Of a DNA stretch of 51,172 nt, positions 1-7,348 are shown in pieces. Made by a program: the position numbers and the translations under genes. Position 1 is the stretch's first letter. Every line of letters starts with the position of its first letter. Source of the stretch: Candidatus Pelagibacter sp. (lineage in GTDB: Bacteria > Pseudomonadota > Alphaproteobacteria > Pelagibacterales > Pelagibacteraceae); NCBI GenBank assembly GCA_028227525.1, contig JAOJAE010000007.1, positions 1-51,172 of the forward strand. Reading direction: 5' to 3'. The notes under the pieces were generated by a model, which was given only the letters and a program-made list of their open reading frames with translations, was not told the DNA's origin and did not search any database.

Positions 1-623
1 TTGACACCAATAAGCTGTTTATCAAAACCTTTTAAAAATAAATCTTTTCCAAGGGTTAATTGTGTATTTTTACCTTCACTTCCTTTAAAATCTTTTCCAT
101 CAACTGTTGCTTGATAATCTAATATTACTAAATCGCCCTCTTTTGCTTTTGTTTCAGGGCTAGCATCTTTAAAGCTAGGTTGATTTTTAGCTATCTCTTT
201 AATTCTTTTATCTGTTTCGCTATCATCAATTTTAACAGAATATTGATCAAATTTTATACTTTCTATGGATTTGACTTCTACTTTAGGTAGCTCAGTTACT
301 GATAAAACGTATTCTAATTCTTTATCTTCGCCGTATGTTTTTAAATCTAATTTTGGCTGACCCGCAGGTTTAATTTTATTTTCTTCTAAAGCTTTAGTTG
401 AGGTTTCTTTTAATACTTTATCCAGAACCTCTCCAAATACAGCTTTACCAAATTGTCTTTTTAAAACTTCTTTTGGAACTTTGCCTGGTCTAAAACCTTT
501 AAGATTAACTGTTCCCTTAATCTCCTCATATTTTTCATCCATATAAGAGTTCATAGTCTCTTTATCGATTAAAACTTTAAGATCTTTATTTAAGCCTTTT
601 ATATTTTCTACTGTAACTTTCAT
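1..623 (-). CDS. tig: Trigger factor, N-terminal part (partial at window edge)
   Basis: This is the ribosome-associated chaperone and peptidyl-prolyl isomerase that meets nascent chains at the exit tunnel. The reading frame starts at an ATG on the minus strand and runs off the left edge, so only about 207 of the roughly 430 to 480 residues usual for the family are visible. The N-terminal ribosome-binding domain carries the signature GFRPGKVP near residue 43. Beyond residue 150 the sequence enters the FKBP-like isomerase domain (GDLVILDYQATVDGK). The gene lies 10 bases downstream of a tRNA-Leu gene on the same strand. Its C-terminal domain and downstream neighbours cannot be seen. Confidence 0.93.
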   Translation of the reverse strand, partial: MKVTVENIKGLNKDLKVLIDKETMNSYMDEKYEEIKGTVNLKGFRPGKVPKEVLKRQFGKAVFGEVLDKVLKETSTKALEENKIKPAGQPKLDLKTYGEDKELEYVLSVTELPKVEVKSIESIKFDQYSVKIDDSETDKRIKEIAKNQPSFKDASPETKAKEGDLVILDYQATVDGKDFKGSEGKNTQLTLGKDLFLKGFDKQLIGV

Positions 624-633
624 AATTTTTTAA

Positions 634-718
634 TGGTAGGGCGAAAAGGACTCGAACCTTCACATCCGAAAATATTGGTTCCTAAGACCAACGCGTCTAC
701 CAATTCCGCCATCGCCCC
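634..718 (-). tRNA. tRNA-Leu (anticodon UAG)
   Basis: An 85-base class II tRNA is encoded on the minus strand. The acceptor arms GGGGCGA and TCGCCCT pair with one G-U, and CCA is encoded. The anticodon stem TTGGT/ACCAA encloses the loop CTTAGGA, giving anticodon TAG. The long variable arm and the T-loop GGTTCGAGTCC are visible. It reads UUR-independent leucine codons of the CUN box and sits just upstream of trigger factor, possibly in the same transcript. Confidence 0.97.
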
Positions 719-820
719 ACAAATTACGAGGTTTTATATATTATTGAAACTATTTGTCCAATGACAATTAGTAAAAAATTAACTATTTATCAGCTATAAT
801 TTATACTAATTTTTTAAAAA

Positions 821-1072
821 ATGATTATTTCACCGTGTATAAGTATTTGTAAGACTGATCCCTCAACAGGATATTGCTATGGATGTGGGCGGAACAATGA
901 AGAGAAGAAAGCTTGGAAACTTGAAAATACAACTGAAGAGTGGAAAAAAAATAATTTAGAAGATATAAAAAAAAGACTTAGTGGATGGCAATTAGAAAGT
1001 TTTAATGAGTCTTATGAGCATAAAATTAATAATGGAATATCACTTTTCAAAAAGAGTTTAAAAAATGGATAA
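821..1072 (+). CDS. DUF1289 domain protein, small cysteine-rich
   Basis: An 83-residue protein of the DUF1289 family, a small putative metal- or Fe-S-binding family of unknown function common in proteobacteria. The N-terminal half has four cysteines in the pattern C-x3-C-x8-C-x2-C (CISIC, then GYCYGCGR), followed by the family's conserved EKKAW-like stretch and a charged helical tail. There is no signal peptide, so it is presumably cytosolic. The next gene, a small membrane protein, overlaps its end by 8 bases, suggesting translational coupling. The family call rests on the cysteine pattern; the biochemical role is unknown. Confidence 0.8.
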   Translation: MIISPCISICKTDPSTGYCYGCGRNNEEKKAWKLENTTEEWKKNNLEDIKKRLSGWQLESFNESYEHKINNGISLFKKSLKNG

Positions 1073-1235
1073 ATCAACAATCGTAATTGTAATTTATATA
1101 ATTGGTTTAATTTTTGGTGCACTAGTTTTAGATATGTGGAGTGCAAAAACTAGCCCTAAGGCTTTATTAGGAATTGGCTGGACAGCATTATTATTAATAG
1201 GTTTATTTCTAACTGAAAAAAAAGATAGTAGATAA
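1065..1235 (+). CDS. Small two-helix membrane protein, unassigned
   Basis: A 56-residue open frame starting at an ATG that overlaps the DUF1289 gene by 8 bases. It has two hydrophobic stretches (residues about 5-24 and 34-50) separated by a short polar loop (WSAKTSPK), and a charged tail EKKDSR. This is a helical hairpin inner-membrane protein. I do not recognise a family. The overlap with DUF1289 and the clean codon frame support it as a real gene; function is unknown. Confidence 0.6.
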   Translation: MDKSTIVIVIYIIGLIFGALVLDMWSAKTSPKALLGIGWTALLLIGLFLTEKKDSR

Positions 1236-1237
1236 AT

Positions 1238-1366
1238 TTAATCTTTCTTTTTATTTATTTTTGGTAAAGTTTTTTTTTTTAAATTAAATCTACTATTAGT
1301 TATATTGCTTCTATGTTTTGCATAGGATTGTTTTTGAGCTTGTTTCATCGCTTTTTTTGAAGACAT
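1238..1366 (-). CDS. Small basic protein, 42 aa, unassigned
   Basis: A 42-residue frame on the minus strand, very rich in Lys and Gln (starts MSSKKAMKQAQKQ, ends KINKKKD). It has no hydrophobic segment. A nucleic-acid- or ribosome-binding role is possible from charge alone but is only a guess. It fills an otherwise empty 140-base gap and its 3' end abuts the preceding forward gene. It could be a chance frame in AT-rich DNA, so confidence is moderate. Confidence 0.4.
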   Translation of the reverse strand: MSSKKAMKQAQKQSYAKHRSNITNSRFNLKKKTLPKINKKKD

Positions 1367-1377
1367 AATAATTTATC

Positions 1378-1935
1378 TTAGTACTCTATTTCAATTGTAT
1401 CAATAACTTTAAGATTTTTATCTGAAACAACAATTTCACCGGATGAAGGTGCGTAATTTAAACTTTCAGAAATAACCACATAATGTGTAACAAACACTAA
1501 GTTTTTTTTACCATCCCAATTTTTAATAAATCTTTTTAATTTTTTCATTTGAAGATTTTTATTCTGAGCAAATTTTGCACTAAAAAATGAATTCAAAAAA
1601 AATTTTGTTTCAAACTTATTAAAAGCAATTAATGCTGTTTCTTTACACCTACACCACTCACTAGAATAAACTTTATTAATCGGAATATTGTTGCTCCTAA
1701 AAAAATAACCAATTTTATTAGCTTGTTCTCTACCTGTATCGCTTAAATTTCGTTGTGTTTTACAGTCATTTATTTCAAAATTATCAGGATCACCTCCACC
1801 AGGAGCATAAGCATGTCTAATAAAAATTAATTTTCCACCTTGTTTAAGTTCATTAATTAAATTCTGCTTTGAATCTGCTTTAATTGGTGAATTAATAGTT
1901 ATAAATATTATTAATAAAAATTTTATAAACTTCAT
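1378..1935 (-). CDS. Histidine phosphatase family protein, exported
   Basis: A 185-residue member of the histidine phosphatase (phosphoglycerate mutase-like) superfamily. After an N-terminal signal peptide (hydrophobic residues 4-17, then a polar processing region) comes the catalytic motif IRHA near residue 39, in which the usual RHG is RHA. The downstream Arg region (SSEWCRCKETA) and the second histidine (FVTHYVVIS near 149) follow. The signal peptide suggests a periplasmic or lipid-anchored phosphatase; the substrate cannot be read from sequence. Its start codon is only two bases from that of the divergent uracil-DNA glycosylase gene, so each promoter must lie inside the other gene, or transcripts are leaderless. 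Confidence 0.8.
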   Translation of the reverse strand: MKFIKFLLIIFITINSPIKADSKQNLINELKQGGKLIFIRHAYAPGGGDPDNFEINDCKTQRNLSDTGREQANKIGYFFRSNNIPINKVYSSEWCRCKETALIAFNKFETKFFLNSFFSAKFAQNKNLQMKKLKRFIKNWDGKKNLVFVTHYVVISESLNYAPSSGEIVVSDKNLKVIDTIEIEY

Positions 1936-1937
1936 TA

Positions 1938-2618
1938 ATGAGTATTAAATTTAAAAATCTTAATAACACAATTGTTAAATGTAAAAAATGTCCAAGATTG
2001 GTAAAATTTATAAAAAAAATTACCATTGAAAAAAGAAAGCAAAATATTAATGAAGTTTATTGGGGAAAACCAGTAACTGGTTTTGGAGACACTAATGCTA
2101 AACTTTTAATACTAGGTTTGGCTCCAGCTGCTCATGGAGGTACTAGAACAGGTAGAGCATTTACAGGTGATAAATCTGGGGAATTTCTGTTCAAATGTCT
2201 ACATAAAGCAAAAATTGCCAATCAATCAACATCAGAAAATTTAAAAGATGGTCTTAAACTTAATTCTACCTATATCACTAACATTCTAAAATGTGTACCA
2301 CCAGGTGATAAACCGCTTAATAAAGAACTTAATAACTGTTCTGAATATTTTGACCTTGAAATTTCTAATTTAAAAAAGTTAAAAATTATAATCACTTTAG
2401 GGAAAGTTGCTTTTGATAATTGTCTAAAATATTATAAAAAAAAATATAATCTAAGCAAAAAATTTAGTTTTAAACATGGTACATCTTATATTCTACCAGA
2501 TAATATCGTCTTAATTCCTAGCTACCACCCAAGTCCTCGAAATGTAAATACAAAATTAATATCTCAAAGAATGATGGTAGATTTATTTAAAAAAGCAAAA
2601 ATAATGTCTACAATTTAA
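1938..2618 (+). CDS. Uracil-DNA glycosylase, family 5 (UDGb-like)
   Basis: A 226-residue base-excision repair glycosylase that removes uracil and related deaminated bases from DNA. Cysteines at CKKCPRL near residue 15 and at CVPPGDKP and a following NNCSE fit the 4Fe-4S cluster of family 4 and 5 enzymes. Motif 1 reads GLAPAAHGGTRTGRAFTGD, which is the family-5 form lacking the catalytic polar residue of family 4. Motif 2 (SYHPSPRNVN) carries the conserved His. It starts two bases from a divergent phosphatase gene and overlaps the convergent ybgC gene by 11 bases. Confidence 0.9.
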   Translation: MSIKFKNLNNTIVKCKKCPRLVKFIKKITIEKRKQNINEVYWGKPVTGFGDTNAKLLILGLAPAAHGGTRTGRAFTGDKSGEFLFKCLHKAKIANQSTSENLKDGLKLNSTYITNILKCVPPGDKPLNKELNNCSEYFDLEISNLKKLKIIITLGKVAFDNCLKYYKKKYNLSKKFSFKHGTSYILPDNIVLIPSYHPSPRNVNTKLISQRMMVDLFKKAKIMSTI

Positions 2619-3030
2619 TACTGTCACAAAAATAAGGTTTAAAATTATCAAAAATTACTTCTGGGACTTTGACTGGTTTACCTTTGTCATTTACAAAAAC
2701 CAAATGAACTTGGGCTTCCACTATTGTGGTTTCACCATTTGTTATAATTTGATTCATAAAAAAAGAAGTTTTGGTAACTGATTTTACAAAAGATCTAATT
2801 TTTAGCTCATCTTCTAACTTTGCAGATTTTTTATATTCGATATTGCATGATTTAACTATAATCAATGCACCAAATTTATCTTTTATTTGAAGATTACTTA
2901 GTCCTATTGTTGATAAAGCTTCCGTTCTAGCTCTTTCTAAATATTTAAGGTAATTAGCATAATAGACAACTCCACCAGCGTCAGTGTCTTCATAATAAAC
3001 TTTTACATTGTGATAAAAATTTTCATGCAT
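2608..3030 (-). CDS. ybgC: Acyl-CoA thioesterase YbgC (tol-pal associated)
   Basis: A 140-residue hotdog-fold thioesterase of the 4-hydroxybenzoyl-CoA thioesterase family. The N-terminal signature YYEDTDAGGVVYYANYLKYL contains the catalytic Asp, followed by ERAR. The length is typical. In many proteobacteria ybgC heads the tolQRAB-pal operon; here it stands alone, facing the uracil-DNA glycosylase gene with an 11-base overlap at the 3' ends. It hydrolyses short- to medium-chain acyl-CoA or acyl-ACP in the cytosol; the physiological substrate is unsettled in the family. Confidence 0.9.
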   Translation of the reverse strand: MHENFYHNVKVYYEDTDAGGVVYYANYLKYLERARTEALSTIGLSNLQIKDKFGALIIVKSCNIEYKKSAKLEDELKIRSFVKSVTKTSFFMNQIITNGETTIVEAQVHLVFVNDKGKPVKVPEVIFDNFKPYFCDSIKL

Positions 3031-3087
3031 AAAAACATCCTATCAAAAAAAATAATATTTTTATATAAACTAAGATATAATTAATTG

Positions 3088-3231
3088 ATGAAAATTTATA
3101 TCATTTGGTTAATTGGAGTTGTTTTATGGAACTTTGGTTTTCCCAATGCAGCACCTATTGCAGATGTCATTGTTGCTATCCTCTTATCTTTCTTAAGTAT
3201 TGGCCTAAAAAGATATTTAAAACTTAATTAA
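3088..3231 (+). CDS. Small membrane protein, 47 aa, unassigned
   Basis: A 47-residue forward frame with two hydrophobic segments (residues about 3-19 and 24-40) joined by a short Pro/Asn-containing turn (GFPNAAPIAD), ending in a basic tail (LKRYLKLN). It is probably a helical hairpin in the inner membrane. Its stop overlaps the stop of the convergent DUF3047 gene by 4 bases, a packing style seen throughout this window, which supports it being real. I do not recognise a family. Confidence 0.55.
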   Translation: MKIYIIWLIGVVLWNFGFPNAAPIADVIVAILLSFLSIGLKRYLKLN

Positions 3232-3878
3232 TTTGCAGAAAAATAGATGTTTTGAAAATAGCTGACAGCTTTCATTTTTGAATTATCCGTATCAGACATA
3301 ATTGCTAACCCATCTAATTGTTCTACATCTAAGTTATGAAATCTTTTAAAATCTTCTTTAACATTAGCTATTACCGTAACCCATTTATTTAAATTATCTT
3401 TGGTTGTTGCTAAAACATTATCGATTGATTTTTTTGTGTATGGGCTTGGCGAATTAAATCCAACTGAGCTATTACTAGAAAATACATAATTAATAGCTCT
3501 ATTTGATAGTGGAGTTGCTCCTGTTTTTTTAATCACAAAAACACGCGCAGCAAAATCATGACCTTTTTTACTGTTTTCTATAATATTTGGTAAATCTTTT
3601 TCTACTTTCCATGTGATATTAATGAAAGGTGTCTCGTTTAAATCAATCTTAATTTCTTTTCCCAGACCAGAGGCCGCATTGTCTGCGACTGCTTTTAAAA
3701 AATTACCATTATCATTGGAGCCAACTGAGTATTTTGTTTTATTGTCTGCACCCCTAACCTTTCTAACCTCTAATTCTGATAGTTCTATCTCAGTAAATTC
3801 AAAAACTTTAACCTCTTTTGCGTTGGTTACCGATGTCAATAAAAGAAACAAACTTAAAATCTTTAGAAATGATTTCAT
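3228..3878 (-). CDS. DUF3047 family exported protein
   Basis: A 216-residue protein with a clear signal peptide (hydrophobic residues 5-17, cleavage likely after TNA). The mature part matches the DUF3047 family by its ordered motifs: ITWKVEKDLP near 88, DFAARVFVI near 108, INYVFSS near 128 and LAIMSDTDNS near 191. Members are predicted beta-rich periplasmic proteins of unknown function, possibly carbohydrate-binding-like in fold. It is a single gene. Family call is by motif recognition only. Confidence 0.75.
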   Translation of the reverse strand: MKSFLKILSLFLLLTSVTNAKEVKVFEFTEIELSELEVRKVRGADNKTKYSVGSNDNGNFLKAVADNAASGLGKEIKIDLNETPFINITWKVEKDLPNIIENSKKGHDFAARVFVIKKTGATPLSNRAINYVFSSNSSVGFNSPSPYTKKSIDNVLATTKDNLNKWVTVIANVKEDFKRFHNLDVEQLDGLAIMSDTDNSKMKAVSYFQNIYFSAN

Positions 3879-3915
3879 AAATTAATAATATAAAACTTTA
3901 TTTTCTTATCAATAA

Positions 3916-4920
3916 TTAAGGTAATAAAATAATTTTAGGCGCAACGCAGGTACCTTCATGAATTTGTTTAAAGGCATTGTCGCCATTTTTTAACTCTCTA
4001 AACTCAATCCAATCTAAAGGTCCAATGTCCTTATTAGCAAGTATATTTAAAGTCTCTTCAAAATCTTTATTGGTATAACAATAAGTTCCGATTACAGTTA
4101 CTTCTTGAAGTGTCATTTTTCTAAAATTAAAAGGTCCAGCAGGTTGAGTTAAGCCTATATGGATTATAGACCCTCCTGGTTTAACAACATCAATGGCTTG
4201 TTGCCTGGAAATTTCTAAGCCAACTGTATCAAAAACAATATCAAAATTATTGCTTTTAATCTCTTTATCATTTGGAGATACGAAATTTGCATCAAGATAT
4301 TTAGAACATTCAGTAAGTCTTAACTTATTTGGATCAGATAATACTATATTTTTATTGCCTTTAATTTTTGACAATATCAAACCACATAATAAACCTATTG
4401 CTCCACCTCCTTGAATTAATGTCTTACATTCAGATAATGGTTTTTTTAAAGACTGTTCGCCAATTAAAACTGCATGCAAAGAAACTGCTGTTGGTTCAGC
4501 AACTGGTGCTTCATTTTTATCTAATCCATTTGGAATTTCATAAATATTTTGATCAGGAGTTGAAACATATTCAGCAAAAACTCCTTGTCTCTCTATTGGT
4601 CTATTCATTCCCAATATTATTCTATGAGGGCACAAATGTTCTCTTCCACTCGTACAATATTCACATTTTCCACATGTAATTAATGGATTTAAAACAACAT
4701 CTTTACCTTTAAATTTTCCATTTTGAACTTCACCACTTACTTCATGACCTAGGATTAATGGTGGCACTCTTCTTTCATCATGACCATGGTAAGCATGCAT
4801 ATCAGATCCACATATACCTGAGGCATGAACTTTTAAAATACTTTCACCACTTACTTCAGATGGATTAACTTCATCTCTATAAACTAATTCTTGTGTTCCT
4901 GTATAAACTAATGCTTTCAT
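3916..4920 (-). CDS. Zinc-dependent alcohol dehydrogenase (MDR family)
   Basis: A 334-residue medium-chain dehydrogenase/reductase. The catalytic zinc ligands are visible in GICGSD near residue 37 and GHE near 58. The structural zinc lobe has four cysteines, C-x2-C-x2-C-x7-C, in CGKCEYCTSGREHLC near 88-102. The Rossmann motif GGGAIG near 172 binds NAD(P). It is cytosolic and oxidises an alcohol or polyol. It begins one base after the end of the upstream NCS1 permease gene on the same strand, so the two form an operon and the dehydrogenase probably acts on the imported compound or a product of it. The substrate is not determinable. Confidence 0.85.
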   Translation of the reverse strand: MKALVYTGTQELVYRDEVNPSEVSGESILKVHASGICGSDMHAYHGHDERRVPPLILGHEVSGEVQNGKFKGKDVVLNPLITCGKCEYCTSGREHLCPHRIILGMNRPIERQGVFAEYVSTPDQNIYEIPNGLDKNEAPVAEPTAVSLHAVLIGEQSLKKPLSECKTLIQGGGAIGLLCGLILSKIKGNKNIVLSDPNKLRLTECSKYLDANFVSPNDKEIKSNNFDIVFDTVGLEISRQQAIDVVKPGGSIIHIGLTQPAGPFNFRKMTLQEVTVIGTYCYTNKDFEETLNILANKDIGPLDWIEFRELKNGDNAFKQIHEGTCVAPKIILLP

Positions 4921-4921
4921 A

Positions 4922-6379
4922 TTATCTTTTTGCTAAGAGATAATATGTCAATGATGAAATAAAAGCACCTATAATCCATCCAAAGGATTGTAAAAACATT
5001 AAATTAGGATTCCAAATTGTAGAAGCAGAAAAAATAAAACCTATAAATATTGAGTAGCAACCCTTTATGTGCCATCCGTTAGAAAAATAATAAATACTAT
5101 CTGCTGTTGTTGAATAAATATCTTTATTGCTAATAGATTGTGATTTAATTAAATAATAATCAGCCACCATGACACCGAATAGTGGGCCAAAAAATGATAT
5201 AAAAGTATCAACAAATGACAAAATACCAATTTGACTTAATACTGTCAGCCAAAAAATACCAATGAAGAAACTAATAATTAATATTATGTAGCTAACTCTT
5301 TTCAAGTTTAAATAATTGGGCAAAAAATTAATAAGAGAATATTGAGATGGAATAAAATTAGCTACTAAATTAGTTGATGCAGATGAAATAATAATAAAAA
5401 AAATAGCAATTACTGTAATGAGTGTATTGTCAAATTTACCAATTATGTCAGTTGGATTGGTTAAAATTGAGCTTAAATCAAGAAATCTTAAATTTAAAAA
5501 TACATCTGACCCAACAACTATAAAAACAGAAAAAACAGAAAAGATAATCAAATTAGCAATTAAACTTAAATTACCTTTTTTTAATTCATCTTCATTTTTA
5601 ACATAGCGAGAAAAATCCCCAAAACTTACAATTATAATTGAAAAATATGCAAAAATTGAACCAGCAACTGTCAATAAAGCAAAAATATTATCATTAACTA
5701 AAAGATTTTTATAATCTAATAATTCATAAAATGCTTGTGAAGTAAGTTTTACATCGCTTAATAATACGCCAAAAAAAAATATGAGCATTCCTCCATAAAC
5801 TGTAATAGCTGAATAATTAATTAATCTTTTATTGAAATTTATACCAATGCTAAACATTAGAGTTTGAAAAATAATAACAGTAGTAAATGAAATCCAATCA
5901 ATAATATCAATACCAAGTATAAAAACTAAAAAAATGTCTTTGTTTAATAATGAACTATCAATAGAAAAAATTAAAATTCTAATCAGGTAACCAAAAGCTT
6001 TCGATAAAAAATATGTTTGAACACCAAACATAAAAATTCCAACCAAACCTCGCAATAAACCAAAATATTCTGCTCCTTTAAATCCTAATGAAGAACGCAA
6101 TAATACTGTAAATGGTAAACCAAATTTCTGAGATGGTTTGCCTATTAAATTTGAAAAAAGATAAACAAAAAAAGATCCCAAAATAGTTCCAAAAAATACT
6201 ACAAGTGTGTTTAAATCATAGACAATGTACAATGATGCAATCAAAGAAAATCCAATAACACTCTGGATATTTACACCCCAAAAACAAAACATATCTTTCC
6301 AATTCCAAGTTTTATAGTTAGGATTTACTGTAACTAGATCCCAATTAGAAAGTGAATATTTAACTTTTGGCTGATTCAT
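4922..6379 (-). CDS. NCS1 family nucleobase/cation symporter
   Basis: A 485-residue membrane transporter of the nucleobase:cation symporter-1 family (cytosine, uracil, allantoin, thiamine or hydantoin permeases). The N-terminal NxDLVTVN...TWNWKDMFCFWG region and the GKPSQKFGLPF segment near 75 are typical, and about 12 hydrophobic helices follow. The C-terminal half has PLFGVMVADYYLIK, the family's conserved helix 10 region. It is the first gene of a two-gene operon with a zinc alcohol dehydrogenase, which is unusual for a plain nucleobase importer and may mean another heterocycle or polyol-like substrate. The family is secure; the substrate is open. Confidence 0.88.
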   Translation of the reverse strand: MNQPKVKYSLSNWDLVTVNPNYKTWNWKDMFCFWGVNIQSVIGFSLIASLYIVYDLNTLVVFFGTILGSFFVYLFSNLIGKPSQKFGLPFTVLLRSSLGFKGAEYFGLLRGLVGIFMFGVQTYFLSKAFGYLIRILIFSIDSSLLNKDIFLVFILGIDIIDWISFTTVIIFQTLMFSIGINFNKRLINYSAITVYGGMLIFFFGVLLSDVKLTSQAFYELLDYKNLLVNDNIFALLTVAGSIFAYFSIIIVSFGDFSRYVKNEDELKKGNLSLIANLIIFSVFSVFIVVGSDVFLNLRFLDLSSILTNPTDIIGKFDNTLITVIAIFFIIISSASTNLVANFIPSQYSLINFLPNYLNLKRVSYIILIISFFIGIFWLTVLSQIGILSFVDTFISFFGPLFGVMVADYYLIKSQSISNKDIYSTTADSIYYFSNGWHIKGCYSIFIGFIFSASTIWNPNLMFLQSFGWIIGAFISSLTYYLLAKR

Positions 6380-6445
6380 TATTGAATAATAAACTAATTA
6401 ACTATGATACAATATCTTTTTTTTAATAATTTATAAAAATTCCAA

Positions 6446-7348
6446 ATGATTAATTTTTTTAAAAAAAATAGTGGTTATTTTGCAATGCTGCTTGCTGTAA
6501 TTGGATTTGGTGCTGGACCTCCATTTGTAACTTTAGCACTTAAAGAATTCTATATTATAGATTTATTAGCAGTAAGATTTTTCATCGCTTTTTTATTAAT
6601 GGTAATCTTTTGTCTTATAATGAGAGTAGACATCTCTATAAAACAAGTTGGATTAAAACCTTTTTTAATGGGTCTATTAAACCCATTTTTAGTAACTTTA
6701 TCGTTTCATGTTGGGCTTTTATTAACAAGTCCAGTAAATGGAGTTGCTATAATAAGCACTCTGCCTCTTATTCAGCCATTTGTTGCAAGAATATTTTTAA
6801 AAGAACAAATTGAAATAAAAGTAATAATTGGTGCATTTATTACAGTAATAGGAACTTATCTTTTACTTACTAGTCAATCAAAATCAGGAGTTGGAAATTA
6901 TTTAGGTGATTTGATAATTTTTTTAGGAATTTTGTGCGCATCCACTAATGAAGTTATCGGGAGACGTTTCATGCAAACAAAAGTCAATCAACTATCAGTT
7001 AATACTTTTCAATATTTTACAGGTTTTGTTTTATCTTTTTTAATACTGTTTATTATTTGGCCTAACTCTAGCTTTGATTACACTTATCATCTTGAATTTA
7101 CACCTTCAGTAATAGCAGCTCTAACTTTGTCTTTTATTACTTTTGCTGCTTATTTATTTTACAATTATGCATTACGAAGAGTTCCAATTGGAAGAATTAG
7201 CCTAATGTATCCACTTACTGGACCAATTGGAGCAACATCAGCTTGGATTGTAATCGATGCAGAAATTACATTAAAGATTTTTATTTCACTGGCAATCATC
7301 CTAATAGGAACAATCATTCCATATATTAAAAGTACAAAATTTAGTTAA
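6446..7348 (+). CDS. DMT family transporter (EamA domains)
   Basis: A 300-residue inner-membrane protein with ten hydrophobic helices in two EamA repeats. The first repeat (residues about 12-145) holds the PFVTLALKEF and LAVRFFIAFLLM segments and the second (about 150-295) the FNYALRRVPIGRISLMYPLTGPIGA-type region. Drug/metabolite superfamily members export amino acids, metabolites or drugs; the substrate cannot be told. It is transcribed divergently from the NCS1 operon across a 66-base gap and overlaps the convergent dctM gene by 4 bases. Confidence 0.85.
   Translation: MINFFKKNSGYFAMLLAVIGFGAGPPFVTLALKEFYIIDLLAVRFFIAFLLMVIFCLIMRVDISIKQVGLKPFLMGLLNPFLVTLSFHVGLLLTSPVNGVAIISTLPLIQPFVARIFLKEQIEIKVIIGAFITVIGTYLLLTSQSKSGVGNYLGDLIIFLGILCASTNEVIGRRFMQTKVNQLSVNTFQYFTGFVLSFLILFIIWPNSSFDYTYHLEFTPSVIAALTLSFITFAAYLFYNYALRRVPIGRISLMYPLTGPIGATSAWIVIDAEITLKIFISLAIILIGTIIPYIKSTKFS

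Noticed and set aside
3613..3885. A forward 90-codon open frame opposite the DUF3047 gene
   Set aside because: It is antisense to a gene with a signal peptide and family motifs, and its own product has no recognisable features.
6378..6390. ATTATTGAATAAT palindrome at the NCS1 start
   Set aside because: It overlaps the start codon, is purely AT-rich except for its centre and is expected by chance here.
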